Positions 1-7,202 of a DNA stretch of 38,389 nt are shown here, piece after piece. The position numbers and the translations under genes were made by a program. Source of the DNA: [Flexibacter] sp. ATCC 35208. GTDB lineage: Bacteria > Bacteroidota > Bacteroidia > Chitinophagales > Chitinophagaceae. The notes under the pieces are model-generated. The model saw only the letters and a list, made by a program, of their open reading frames with translations. It did no database searches and had not been told where the DNA came from. The first letter of the stretch is position 1. Every line of letters begins with the position of its first letter. Location: positions 83,112-121,500 of the forward strand of contig NZ_MTKN01000022.1 in NCBI RefSeq assembly GCF_001975825.1, in the 5' to 3' direction.

Positions 1-582
1 ATCGCCGGATACCACGCCTTTCTCAGCAGCCAGTTCAATCAGCGCACCATAATTACTCAGGGAGTAAAAAGGTACTCCGGCAGCTTCAAATGCCTTCACA
101 GCTATGTCAAAACCATAGTTAAAGATGGAAACCATACCGATTACCTCCCCTCCTGCTGCACGGATGGCGTTCACCGCCTCGAGACTGCTCTTTCCAGTCG
201 AGATCAGGTCTTCTACCACAACCACAGGCTGGCCTGGCTGCAATACCCCTTCTATGAGGTTACCCATACCATGTTCCTTTGCTTTCGCCCGCACATAAAT
301 GAAAGGCAGCTTCAGCTGGTCAGCGACCAGTGCACCCAACGGAATACCACCAGTGGCTACACCTGCCAGTACCGCAGCTTCAGGAAATGTCTCGAACACC
401 ACATTGCACAGCTCCGATTTCACGTAGTCGCGTACATAAGGGTAAGAGAGGATCTTACGATTATCGCAATAAATGGGTGATTTCCAACCGGATGCCCAGG
501 TGAAAGGGGCTGCCGGACTTAACTTAACGGCTTGTATCTGGAGCAGTTTTTCTGCTACCTGTTTTTCGCTGATCTTACTCAT
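1..582 (-). CDS. pyrE: Orotate phosphoribosyltransferase (3' end beyond window)
   Basis: Converts orotate and PRPP to orotidine 5'-phosphate in de novo pyrimidine synthesis; cytosolic. My own translation of the minus strand begins MSKISEKQVAEKLLQI and includes the type I PRTase PRPP loop VVVVEDLISTGKSS, preceded by the family segments WKSPIYCDNRK and GVATGGIPLGALVADQ. About 194 residues are present. The C-terminus runs off the left edge, so the stop is not seen; the family is usually about 210 residues, so little is missing. The ATG at 580-582 is the first good start before the conserved N-terminus. The gene is divergent from the NUDIX gene at 827. A near-palindrome (587-598) sits just upstream of the start and could be an operator. 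Confidence 0.95.
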   Translation of the reverse strand, partial: MSKISEKQVAEKLLQIQAVKLSPAAPFTWASGWKSPIYCDNRKILSYPYVRDYVKSELCNVVFETFPEAAVLAGVATGGIPLGALVADQLKLPFIYVRAKAKEHGMGNLIEGVLQPGQPVVVVEDLISTGKSSLEAVNAIRAAGGEVIGMVSIFNYGFDIAVKAFEAAGVPFYSLSNYGALIELAAEKGVVSGD

Positions 583-586
583 AATT

Positions 587-598
587 CGCAAAATTGCG
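587..598. promoter_or_regulatory. Near-palindrome CGCAA-AA-TTGCG abutting the pyrE start
   Basis: Inverted repeat with 5-bp arms and a 2-nt centre, five bases upstream of the pyrE ATG. On the minus strand its core reads CAATTTTG, close to the Bacteroidota -7 element TAnnTTTG, so it could be a promoter core, an operator, or both. The assignment is inference. Confidence 0.3.
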
Positions 599-599
599 G

Positions 600-625
600 A
601 ATTAAGTGTAATAATTAAGTGTAAT
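600..625. repeat. Perfect 13-nt tandem repeat (AATTAAGTGTAAT x2)
   Basis: Two adjacent identical copies, 600-612 and 613-625, lie in the pyrE/NUDIX divergent spacer upstream of pyrE. Their position suggests a regulator site or simple slippage. No known operator was recognised. Confidence 0.6.
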
Positions 626-702
626 GCCCACATTTTTTGACACCCCATTGCTAACAAGCTCTTTCACAGTCTATTACGGCTATCCAATTACACCAATGCC
701 CT

Positions 703-710
703 TATTTTTG
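703..710 (+). promoter_or_regulatory. Possible second -7 element (TATTTTTG) upstream of the NUDIX gene
   Basis: Exact match to TAnnTTTG about 117 bases before the NUDIX start. It could be an alternative upstream promoter. No clear -33 element is visible. Confidence 0.3.
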
Positions 711-814
711 CAGGGTTTCGTATAATGATTTCATATAAATCTCAATTTTTTGTTCCCCCTTGCCAATTATATTTGTCAAAATCTATCCCCTTCAATTTAT
801 TACCCCCTATTCCT

Positions 815-822
815 TATTTTTG
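815..822 (+). promoter_or_regulatory. -7 promoter element TATTTTTG of the NUDIX gene
   Basis: Exact TAnnTTTG match whose last base is four bases before the ATG at 827. The Bacteroidota transcription start usually falls a few bases after this element, so the predicted mRNA would be leaderless. No convincing -33 TTTG is seen. Confidence 0.5.
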
Positions 823-826
823 CCCC

Positions 827-1453
827 ATGCAAAAGGATACTGTTATTTACCTCAACGAACGCCCGCTGTTCATCCTTGCCACCCATCAGGCCATACCAGC
901 CGAATACAAGGAAGCAGCCCTGTTCACGGAACCAGATACAAACACAATAGAAGAAACCTTACAAGCCCTGGAAACAGGAAAATCCCCTTCTGCCATCTTC
1001 ATTCATCCGGACCCACATGAACTCCTGGAAACCATCAAAGGCTACTTCACCGTACTCGTAGCCGGCGGCGGCCTCATTACCAACCCGGAAGAAGAAGTCC
1101 TCATGATGTTCAGAAACGATAAATGGGACCTGCCAAAAGGCAAACTTGACGAAGGAGAAAGTCTCGAAACCTGCGCTTTAAGAGAAGTAAGGGAAGAAAC
1201 AGGGCTACACAATGTGCACATCGAACACAAGATCACGGAGACCTTTCACTATTACACCTACAAGGAAAAGAAAATACTAAAACACACCTACTGGTATAAA
1301 ATGAAGTTTACCGGTACAGAACTGACCATTCCTCAGATCGAAGAAGGCATTATCGATATTCAATGGATCAAACCTGAACACCTGGGCAAATACCTCAGGT
1401 TCTCCTACCTGAATATCATCGCTGTCTTTAAGCAGGATGGTTATGCTGTATAA
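827..1453 (+). CDS. NUDIX hydrolase with N-terminal extension
   Basis: A 208-residue protein. The NUDIX box is complete at residues 105-127: G, then E six residues on, then REVREETGL. This is the metal-binding diphosphohydrolase motif, so the protein probably cleaves a nucleoside diphosphate linked to another group X. The substrate cannot be told from sequence. Residues 1-70 form an extra N-terminal segment (MQKDTVIYLNERPLFI) before the NUDIX fold starts near GYFTVLVAGGGLI. I chose ATG 827 over the in-frame ATG at 725 because a -7 promoter element ends four bases before 827, and the 34 residues encoded between the two ATGs look like non-coding sequence. The gene ends inside the first unit of an 18-nt tandem array and is convergent with the thioesterase gene. 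Confidence 0.9.
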   Translation: MQKDTVIYLNERPLFILATHQAIPAEYKEAALFTEPDTNTIEETLQALETGKSPSAIFIHPDPHELLETIKGYFTVLVAGGGLITNPEEEVLMMFRNDKWDLPKGKLDEGESLETCALREVREETGLHNVHIEHKITETFHYYTYKEKKILKHTYWYKMKFTGTELTIPQIEEGIIDIQWIKPEHLGKYLRFSYLNIIAVFKQDGYAV

Positions 1454-1538
1454 AAAAGATAAATGATATAAAAGAGATAAACGATATAAAAGAAATAACC
1501 TGTATAAAAGAGATAACCGATATAAATAACTATAAAGA
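1449..1538. repeat. 18-nt tandem array, five units
   Basis: Five head-to-tail 18-nt units start at 1449, 1467, 1485, 1503 and 1521, with consensus TATAAAAGAGATAAACGA. The fifth is degenerate. The array begins across the NUDIX stop codon (TAA 1451-1453) and merges into the terminator stem that follows. Confidence 0.85.
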
Positions 1539-1574
1539 TAAAAAGACGGGGAGACCCGTCTTTTTATCTTTATA
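1531..1574. terminator. Bidirectional terminator between NUDIX and thioesterase genes
   Basis: A perfect 20-bp stem (1531-1550 with 1555-1574) closed by a GAGA loop. The arms contain GACGGG/CCCGTC and T/A-rich flanks, so it can act on both strands. It lies between two convergent genes. Confidence 0.9.
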
Positions 1575-1584
1575 GCATATCGCC

Positions 1585-2016
1585 TTATCTTTTATCCCGT
1601 ATCGCCACCGTAAGGCGACTTATACATACCAACTTATTATGCTCATCACAAATCTTTATATCCCACACATGCGTGGTCGCCCCAAGATGCAAAGGCCTCG
1701 CTATCGCATGCACATACCCCTCTTTCATCCCCCTGATATGATTAGCATTAATATCCAACCCAACACATATCTGAGTTTCAGGATCTATTATCAGTGCCGA
1801 AGCCACACTCCCCACCGTCTCAGCAAGCGCTACCGAAGCACCTCCATGCAATAAACCATATGGCTGACGGGTACGTTCATTCACCGGCATCATCATCCGC
1901 AGATAATCAGGCCCAATCTCTGTAAACTCCATGCCAAGAAAAGCAGCCATCGTGTTCTCCCCATTCTCATTCAACTGGTCAAGGGATATATTTAAAGAAC
2001 GCCAGATCGGTTTCAT
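1585..2016 (-). CDS. Hotdog-fold thioesterase (PaaI/YbdB/MenI-like)
   Basis: A 143-residue single-hotdog acyl-CoA thioesterase. The family signature YGLLHGGASVALAETVGS lies at residues 53-70, with HGG at 57-59 and the likely catalytic Glu at 66. Later segments (VGLDINANHIR, GYVHAIARPLHLGATTHVWDI) fit the family. Length is normal. Relatives hydrolyse 1,4-dihydroxy-2-naphthoyl-CoA in menaquinone synthesis, phenylacetyl-CoA intermediates, or aberrant acyl-carrier loads. Which of these applies cannot be told; no menaquinone gene is nearby. It is the last gene of a tight minus-strand operon, 18 bases after coaD, and ends at the shared terminator. Confidence 0.88.
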   Translation of the reverse strand: MKPIWRSLNISLDQLNENGENTMAAFLGMEFTEIGPDYLRMMMPVNERTRQPYGLLHGGASVALAETVGSVASALIIDPETQICVGLDINANHIRGMKEGYVHAIARPLHLGATTHVWDIKICDEHNKLVCISRLTVAIRDKR

Positions 2017-2034
2017 TGCTGTTCTGATTAATAG

Positions 2035-2505
2035 TTATCGATTAATATGTTTTAACACCTGCTCAGGCAAAAGTGGCGTTGCATCTCCCCCATATTTTAG
2101 CACATCCCGTACCAGGGAAGAGGCTATCGTAGAATACTTCGGTGTACAACTCAAAAATACAGTCTCCAGTTTAGGATCCATCATCCTGTTTACATCTGCA
2201 ATCGCCTTTTCATACTCAAAATCCACAACACCTCGGATCCCTCTTAATATGAACCGGGCGCCGATCTCCTCACAGTACTTAGCCGTCAACCCGGCATAGG
2301 TGTGTACCTTTACCTTTGGGGTCTGAACATAAATGTCTTTAATCCACTGAATACGTTGTTCAAGGCTGAACATGGGTGTCTTGCTGGAATTGGTACCGAT
2401 ACCGATTACAATCTCGTCGAACAGGTCCAGGGCGCGATCTATTATATCAGTATGACCCAATGTAATAGGATCAAATGTGCCAGGAAATAAAGCAATGCGT
2501 TGCAT
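2035..2505 (-). CDS. coaD: Phosphopantetheine adenylyltransferase
   Basis: Transfers AMP from ATP to 4'-phosphopantetheine, giving dephospho-CoA, the penultimate step of CoA synthesis. The 156-residue length is typical. The nucleotidyltransferase motif GTFDPITLGH (residues 9-18) carries the (T/H)xGH catalytic signature. RGIRGVVDFEYE (88-99) and STIASSLVR (125-133, the ISST-SxxVR equivalent) are present. It sits seven bases after rsmD, an arrangement common in many bacteria, and is followed by the thioesterase. coaE, the next enzyme in the pathway, is elsewhere in the window at 24210. Confidence 0.97.
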   Translation of the reverse strand: MQRIALFPGTFDPITLGHTDIIDRALDLFDEIVIGIGTNSSKTPMFSLEQRIQWIKDIYVQTPKVKVHTYAGLTAKYCEEIGARFILRGIRGVVDFEYEKAIADVNRMMDPKLETVFLSCTPKYSTIASSLVRDVLKYGGDATPLLPEQVLKHINR

Positions 2506-2512
2506 GTTGTAA

Positions 2513-3064
2513 TTATTTCTTCAGTTCCGGCCGGTTAATGAAAATGGAGAAAATGGTAGTCCCATAATTCCTTTCATCCCGGTAGTACGGATACGATTTG
2601 TAATTATTACGGGGAGTATGTTCCAGCACAAACCAACCTTCAGGTTCCAGCAGTTCCTTTTCAAAAATCAAAAGAGGTAACTGGTCGATAGTGGTAAGTG
2701 CATATGGGGGGCCGGCAAAAATGAAGTTGTACTTCTCCGTACATTGCTTCAGGTACTGGAACACATCCATTTTATACAGCTTCAGGGGAACATTCAGTTC
2801 TTTTGCTGTTCTTTTAATAAAGTCTGCCATCTCATTGTCCTTCTCCACGATTGTCAGATCTTCTACGCCACGTGAGTTCAGCTCATAACTGATGCTACCG
2901 GTGCCACCAAAGATATCCAGCGTCTTCAGCGAAGGCAGGTCCAGGTTATTTTCAATGATATTGAACAGGCCACCTTTTGCTATATCTGTGGTGGGCCTGG
3001 TATGAGGCATGTTTGCGGGTGGTTGAAATCGTAATCCCCCCTTCTCTCCTCCAATTATACGCAT
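2513..3064 (-). CDS. rsmD: RsmD-family 16S rRNA guanine-N2 methyltransferase, variant catalytic motif
   Basis: Expected to methylate G966 of 16S rRNA using S-adenosylmethionine. The 183-residue protein has the family N-terminus MRIIGGEKGG, RPTTD (residues 23-27) and SAM-binding motif I as DIFGGTG (50-56). Motif IV, normally (D/N)PPY, reads FAGPPY here (residues 116-121): the catalytic Asp/Asn position is Gly, encoded by GGC. The gene overlaps the upstream DUF3822 gene by 10 bases and precedes coaD by 7, so translation is probably coupled. The family call is firm from the N-terminus and the coaD neighbour. Whether the enzyme is active is uncertain because of the Gly. Confidence 0.9.
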   Translation of the reverse strand: MRIIGGEKGGLRFQPPANMPHTRPTTDIAKGGLFNIIENNLDLPSLKTLDIFGGTGSISYELNSRGVEDLTIVEKDNEMADFIKRTAKELNVPLKLYKMDVFQYLKQCTEKYNFIFAGPPYALTTIDQLPLLIFEKELLEPEGWFVLEHTPRNNYKSYPYYRDERNYGTTIFSIFINRPELKK

Positions 3065-3930
3065 AATGCCAGGGAATAAAGATTGTTGAAGTAATAACCA
3101 GGAATTTCTTCCATTTTATTAATGTACCAGAAACCTGTAAGACGAGGTACCCATTCCAGTTTTGGAACAAAGCGGTGCAGTTCCTCATAGATCTGGGAAT
3201 CCGGCGTCACAGGCCCTCCTACTTTCACTTTTACCTGCGATTCATCCAATCCTGCCTGGCGAATGGTATTGATCAGGTGATATACCACGTCCAGACCGGT
3301 TTGGGAATTCATCTCGGTTTGCAATAACAATTTGCCGAAACGGTAAACAGTCAATGTAAATTTATGTTGCTGAATATCAAGGTAAACGATCCCATTCAGT
3401 TCTAAGTAGTCATTGTCAAAACGATAGCCCTTCAGCAGCCCGGTATTCACATGCGCGAACTTGTCGGTAGAAAACTCTTTGCGCAGGAACCCAAACAGGT
3501 CTTTATCTACAGAATAGACATTGACCATCTGCTGGTCGGAGACCGTATCAGCCATAATCAGTTCCTGTGCCTGTTCAGGGTAGATCAGGTGCAGGTAGTC
3601 TTTTTTGATGGCAGAGTCAAAATGCACTTCAGGCACCAGGGTGCTGTTGCCCCCGTCAAATGCCAGCAATACATCGCTAAAGTTGGTAAAAAGTAGCTTA
3701 TCTGTATCAAATATCTGTTCTATAACCTCGATATCCGCTATCGTGGCTTTCTGGGGCGTGAAGCGGTACGACTTCAGTGCCAGAAACTTCCTGGCAGCCG
3801 GGTTGTATACCACGTAATTAAAGGAGCCCTTCCCCACCAATACCAGCAACTGACAGGTAGTGAGGTCTGTTTCAAGCAGCGATGCATCATCCGCGGCAAA
3901 AGCAGGATGTATGTTATACGTCACAGACAT
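3055..3930 (-). CDS. DUF3822 family protein
   Basis: A 291-residue cytosolic protein of unknown function. I recognise it as DUF3822, a Bacteroidota-specific family, from overall sequence and its position next to rsmD-coaD. No signal peptide or membrane segment is seen. Segments such as LLAFDGGNSTLVP, DIQQHKFTLTVYRFGKLLL and VKVKVGGPVTPDSQIYEEL suggest alternating strands and helices, and could recall an actin/ASKHA-like fold; that is only an impression. I chose ATG 3930 (MSVTYNIHP) over the ATG at 3987 because a consensus -7 element lies between them. It is the first gene of the operon running to the thioesterase and overlaps rsmD by 10 bases. Confidence 0.75.
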   Translation of the reverse strand: MSVTYNIHPAFAADDASLLETDLTTCQLLVLVGKGSFNYVVYNPAARKFLALKSYRFTPQKATIADIEVIEQIFDTDKLLFTNFSDVLLAFDGGNSTLVPEVHFDSAIKKDYLHLIYPEQAQELIMADTVSDQQMVNVYSVDKDLFGFLRKEFSTDKFAHVNTGLLKGYRFDNDYLELNGIVYLDIQQHKFTLTVYRFGKLLLQTEMNSQTGLDVVYHLINTIRQAGLDESQVKVKVGGPVTPDSQIYEELHRFVPKLEWVPRLTGFWYINKMEEIPGYYFNNLYSLALCV

Positions 3931-3962
3931 TATTAATACATTAGATATGGCACAATAATAAC

Positions 3963-3970
3963 CAAAAATA
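3963..3970 (-). promoter_or_regulatory. -7 element TATTTTTG for the DUF3822-rsmD-coaD operon
   Basis: Exact TAnnTTTG match on the minus strand, about 32 bases before ATG 3930. It lies downstream of the longer-frame ATG at 3987, which is why the shorter start is preferred. Confidence 0.55.
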
Positions 3971-3999
3971 GCGACTTTTAGCCCCATGTAGTAATCGGG

Positions 4000-4755
4000 C
4001 TACTGCAATGCGTCGAGCATCTTCCTGCATTCCACCTTAATATTCGCATCGTCCAGGTATACATTTCGCAGGCCCACGGCTTTCTTCAGCACTTCAATGC
4101 ATTTGTCCTGCTCATCATTATCCTTATAGGCTTTGGCAAGTTCAAAGTAATTCAGCACAATGGAGGGGTCCAGCTTTCGACACTTTTCGTAATTAATAAT
4201 AGCCTGTTGCAGGGTGCCTTCCGGCAATCCACCAAACAGTAGCTTCGCAGCCGTTTTTTCCAGCGTGCTCAGATTCACCATTTCATAGTTCCATCTTCCC
4301 AATACCAGGTAGGCCTTCGCATAGTTAGGATTAAACTTAATGGCCAGTTCAGCATACCGCTTTACCTCTCTGGCAGCAGTTACTTTTTCTTTAGCACCCG
4401 CTATCAGTGCCTGCCGGCCCATGGCTACTGCCATCACATAATTGGCATCAGCATTTTCCGGCGCCAGTCTTACAGCCTGCTCGGCATAGGTCTTGGCATC
4501 GTTATAGTTCTTTAATTTCTCGTCCTTGTCTGTCACACGATAGCCTACCCGGCTACAGATCTCGCTGGCCCCTATAAGGGCAATAACATTATCAGGTTGA
4601 ATTTTCAGCACATCTTTGTAAAGGCCGAGTGCCGGCGCCTCTTTCATCTGTTTTTCCAGTGCCCGGGCCTGATCAATCATTTCATCGGCCGTTTGTCCAT
4701 ACGCAATCCCCTGAATGAGTAGTATAAAAGCAAGTACCAGTGCTTTATTCAACAT
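4000..4755 (-). CDS. Secreted/periplasmic TPR-repeat protein
   Basis: A 251-residue protein with a clear signal peptide (MLNKALVLAFILLIQGIAYG, cut before QTADE) followed by tetratricopeptide repeats. TPR-like helices are visible at about residues 22-60 (ALEKQMKEAPALGLYKDVL, IQPDNVIALIGASEI), 85-135 (YAEQAVRLAPENADANYVM, AELAIKFNPNYAKAYLVLG) and 175-235 (YEKCRKLDPSIVLNYFELA, CIEVLKKAV). TPRs mediate protein contacts. No enzymatic motif is present, so the role is unknown and probably a periplasmic scaffold. It follows folB on the same strand. No consensus -7 element was found ahead of it, and a hairpin separates the two genes. Confidence 0.85.
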   Translation of the reverse strand: MLNKALVLAFILLIQGIAYGQTADEMIDQARALEKQMKEAPALGLYKDVLKIQPDNVIALIGASEICSRVGYRVTDKDEKLKNYNDAKTYAEQAVRLAPENADANYVMAVAMGRQALIAGAKEKVTAAREVKRYAELAIKFNPNYAKAYLVLGRWNYEMVNLSTLEKTAAKLLFGGLPEGTLQQAIINYEKCRKLDPSIVLNYFELAKAYKDNDEQDKCIEVLKKAVGLRNVYLDDANIKVECRKMLDALQ

Positions 4756-4790
4756 AGGAAGGTGTTTTTCATATAGTAAAATAAATAAAT

Positions 4791-4818
4791 TTATTAAAAT
4801 CCGGGTGGATTTTAATAA
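4791..4818 (-). terminator. Hairpin overlapping the folB stop codon
   Basis: A perfect 12-bp inverted repeat (TTATTAAAATCC / GGATTTTAATAA) with a 4-nt loop. It includes the folB stop (4812-4814) and is followed on the minus strand by a T-rich stretch. It is A/T-rich, so probably a weak or partial terminator between folB and the TPR gene. Confidence 0.5.
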
Positions 4819-5162
4819 GTCTTTTCCAGGGAAACGATAGAATTACGTACGGAAGCACCCATCGGAGGGTTCATTTTGCGTAAAGAAATAACTGTTTTCT
4901 GTACTTCGGGATACTTATGCTTGATAGCATCGGTTATAGCATACACTACCTGCTCCAGCAGGGGCTGTGGAATTTCCATAATGGGCTTAATCACATTTAG
5001 TAAGCCCTGGTAATTAACGGTTTCTGAAATCTTGTCGATTGGAGAGACACCTGGTATCGTTACATACACGTCAATAATAAAGTCGTTCCCGATGATCTTT
5101 TCTTCAGGGTAAAGACCATGGAAAGCATGAAAATGTACTTGCTCGAGTCCGATTGTCAGCAT
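4812..5162 (-). CDS. folB: Dihydroneopterin aldolase
   Basis: Cleaves 7,8-dihydroneopterin to 6-hydroxymethyl-dihydropterin and glycolaldehyde in folate synthesis. The 116-residue length is normal for this tunnelling-fold enzyme. The family pattern HAFHGLYPEEKIIGNDFIIDV (near residue 12 on) is present, with Tyr51 (TVNYQGL), Glu70 (PLLEQVV) and Lys96 (SLRKMNPP) at the expected active-site positions. I chose ATG 5162 (MLTIGLEQ). A longer open frame reaching 5285 would run through the trxB terminator hairpin and the trxB coding end, and its N-terminal residues are not family-like. The gene follows trxB on the same strand. Confidence 0.93.
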   Translation of the reverse strand: MLTIGLEQVHFHAFHGLYPEEKIIGNDFIIDVYVTIPGVSPIDKISETVNYQGLLNVIKPIMEIPQPLLEQVVYAITDAIKHKYPEVQKTVISLRKMNPPMGASVRNSIVSLEKTY

Positions 5163-5169
5163 GGGAAAA

Positions 5170-5203
5170 AATAAAAAAACCAACCGGACTCGCATCCGGC
5201 TGG
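5170..5203 (-). terminator. trxB terminator
   Basis: On the minus strand a stem (CCAGCCGGA / TCCGGTTGG, one G-U pair) is followed by TTTTTTATTTTTT. It sits between trxB and folB. Confidence 0.85.
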
Positions 5204-5223
5204 CTTGTTCAATAATAATATAA

Positions 5224-6177
5224 TTACGCCTGGTGTTCCTTCGCAGATAAATATCTTTCAGCATCCAGGGCAGCCATACAACCACTACCTGCAGCTGTTA
5301 CTGCCTGACGGTAAATTTTATCCTGAACGTCTCCGCAGGCAAATACACCCTCCAGGTTAGTTCTGGAAGATCCTGGGATCGTTTTAATATAACCTTGTTC
5401 ATCCAGCTCCAGGTAATCTTTGAAGATGTCGGAGTTTGGCTGGTGACCAATAGCTACGAAGAAAGCGCTGACAGGGATCGTCTGCTCTTCGTTCTTCGCG
5501 GTATTCAGCAGTTTTACAGCTTCTACCTTGTTATCGCCCAGTACTTCCTGGGTTTCAGAATTCCAGTATACCATGATATTGGAAGTCTTGAGTACGCGGT
5601 CCTGCATCACTTTGGAAGCCCTCATTTCATGACGGCGAACGATCATGTGTACGTTAGAGCACATTTTGGACAGGTACAGCGCCTCTTCAGCAGCAGTATC
5701 ACCGGCACCAACGATCGCTACTTCCTTACCACGGAAAAAGAATCCATCACATACGGCACAGGCAGAAACACCACTACCGTTCAGGCGCTGCTCGGAAGGG
5801 AGACCCAGCCATTTTGCAGAAGCACCGGTCGCAATGATCACCACATCGGCAGTAATCACTTTAGATTCGTCGATCGTAATTTTATACGGCTGACTACTGA
5901 AATCTACGGAAGTGGCAAGGCCATAACGGATATCAGCACCCATACGGGTCGCTTGCTTTTCAAAATCCACCATCATCTCAGGCCCCTGAATACCTTCAGG
6001 ATAACCCGGATAGTTTTCTACTTCTGTTGTTATTGTCAATTGACCACCAGGTTGAATACCCTGGTAAAGCACTGGCTTCAGGTTTGCGCGGGCCGCATAA
6101 ATGGCAGCGGTGTAACCTGCCGGGCCAGAACCTATGATCAATAAATGCACATGCTCTTGCTGTTGATTAGTTTCCAT
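5224..6177 (-). CDS. trxB: Thioredoxin-disulfide reductase
   Basis: FAD- and NADPH-dependent flavoenzyme that reduces thioredoxin in the cytosol. The 317-residue length is typical of the low-molecular-weight type. FAD motif GSGPAG at residues 16-21, PGGQL near 43-47, redox pair CAVC at 130-133, NADPH motif GAGDTA at 147-152, and the second FAD motif FACGDVQDKIYRQAVTAAGSG near the C-terminus are all present. It has its own upstream -7 element and a downstream terminator, so it appears monocistronic. Confidence 0.97.
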   Translation of the reverse strand: METNQQQEHVHLLIIGSGPAGYTAAIYAARANLKPVLYQGIQPGGQLTITTEVENYPGYPEGIQGPEMMVDFEKQATRMGADIRYGLATSVDFSSQPYKITIDESKVITADVVIIATGASAKWLGLPSEQRLNGSGVSACAVCDGFFFRGKEVAIVGAGDTAAEEALYLSKMCSNVHMIVRRHEMRASKVMQDRVLKTSNIMVYWNSETQEVLGDNKVEAVKLLNTAKNEEQTIPVSAFFVAIGHQPNSDIFKDYLELDEQGYIKTIPGSSRTNLEGVFACGDVQDKIYRQAVTAAGSGCMAALDAERYLSAKEHQA

Positions 6178-6225
6178 ACTTGCTATGTAAATTAATAAAG
6201 TGTGGCTCGAAATTCATTTGACTTG

Positions 6226-6233
6226 CAAAGGTA
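6226..6233 (-). promoter_or_regulatory. -7 element TACCTTTG of trxB
   Basis: Exact TAnnTTTG on the minus strand, 48 bases before the trxB ATG, between the rpoD terminator and trxB. Confidence 0.55.
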
Positions 6234-6250
6234 CACTTACTTATATAATA

Positions 6251-6282
6251 AAAAACACCGGCTATAAAGATTACAGCCGGTG
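6251..6282 (-). terminator. rpoD terminator
   Basis: On the minus strand CACCGGCT pairs with AGCCGGTG across an 11-nt loop and is followed by TTTTTTATTA. It lies downstream of the rpoD stop. Confidence 0.9.
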
Positions 6283-6344
6283 CAGTTATAGACATAATAG
6301 ATTTATAATATTGACGACAGAGATCCTCTGTGCACACTTTACTA

Positions 6345-7202
6345 TTATCCCAGATAAGATTTGAGCGCTCCACTGTAGCGGGCCTTTTGCAGCCTCTTGA
6401 TGGCGCGTTCTTTAATTTGACGAATCCTTTCTTTTGTAAGGTCGTACTTCTGACCGATTTGCTCGATCGTTGCTCCATTTTCCCCATCCAGACCAAAATA
6501 AGCATTCACAATCTCTGCTTCGCGTGGGCTGAGTGATTTCAGAACACGACGAATCTCTTCACGAAGTGAATCTCGCATTACGTCATCATCAGTAATATCT
6601 CCACCTTCCAGCAGGTCACCCATTGCTACGTCCTCTGCCTCGTGTACTGGTGCATCGAGTGACATGTGACGGGTATTGCTTTGGAAGATATTGTTAATTT
6701 CTGATTCAGACATTTCCAGGATCTCTGCTAACTCCTCTGTTGATGGCTCTCTCTCGTTCTCCTGCTCAAATGCCATGTAGGCTTTGTTCGCTTTATTGTA
6801 AGTGCCGATCTTATTTTGCGGCAGACGCACAAGACGTCCTTGTTCTGCTAAAGCTTGCAGGATGGATTGACGAATCCACCACACAGCATAGGAGATGAAT
6901 TTAAACCCTTTCGTTTCATCGAACCTTTGCGCAGCTTTGATCAACCCTAAATTGCCCTCATTAATGAGGTCGCTCAGGCTTAAGCCCTGGTGCTGATATT
7001 GCTTTGCAACTGATACAACGAAACGCAGGTTTCCTGTAGTTAAACGTTCAAGAGCCTTTTGGTCGCCCATTTTGATACGTTGCGCCAATACAGTCTCTTC
7101 CTCAGGTGTTAACAAAGGGATCTTTGAAATTTCCTGCAGGTATTTTTCTACCGCCTGCGAATCACGGTTCGTGATCTGGGTGGCAATTTTAAGTTGCCTC
7201 AT
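6345..7202 (-). CDS. rpoD: Primary RNA polymerase sigma factor (sigma-70/SigA, short Bacteroidota type)
   Basis: Directs core RNA polymerase to housekeeping promoters, in this phylum TAnnTTTG/TTTG. At 285 residues it lacks region 1.1, as is normal in Bacteroidota. Visible regions are 1.2 (AVEKYLQEISKIPLLTPEEE, about 17-36), 2 (NLRFVVSVAKQYQHQGLSL, INEGNLGLIKAAQRFD, FISYAVWWIRQSI, about 58-118), 3 (REPSTEELAEILEMSESEI, about 151-169) and 4 (LSPREAEIVNAYFGLDG, LTKERIRQIKERAIKRLQ, about 223-275). The ATG at 7202 gives the normal MRQLKIATQI start. The long A/T-rich spacer upstream has near-matches to the -7 element but no perfect one. Confidence 0.97.
   Translation of the reverse strand: MRQLKIATQITNRDSQAVEKYLQEISKIPLLTPEEETVLAQRIKMGDQKALERLTTGNLRFVVSVAKQYQHQGLSLSDLINEGNLGLIKAAQRFDETKGFKFISYAVWWIRQSILQALAEQGRLVRLPQNKIGTYNKANKAYMAFEQENEREPSTEELAEILEMSESEINNIFQSNTRHMSLDAPVHEAEDVAMGDLLEGGDITDDDVMRDSLREEIRRVLKSLSPREAEIVNAYFGLDGENGATIEQIGQKYDLTKERIRQIKERAIKRLQKARYSGALKSYLG

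Noticed and set aside
1449..1538. Possible CRISPR-like array
   Set aside because: Units are contiguous with no spacers, only 18 nt long, and no cas gene is near.
5163..5285. N-terminal extension of folB to 5285
   Set aside because: It crosses the trxB terminator hairpin and the trxB coding end, and is unlike any FolB N-terminus.
5395..6144. 249-codon open frame antisense to trxB
   Set aside because: Shadow frame; trxB motifs on the minus strand are complete.
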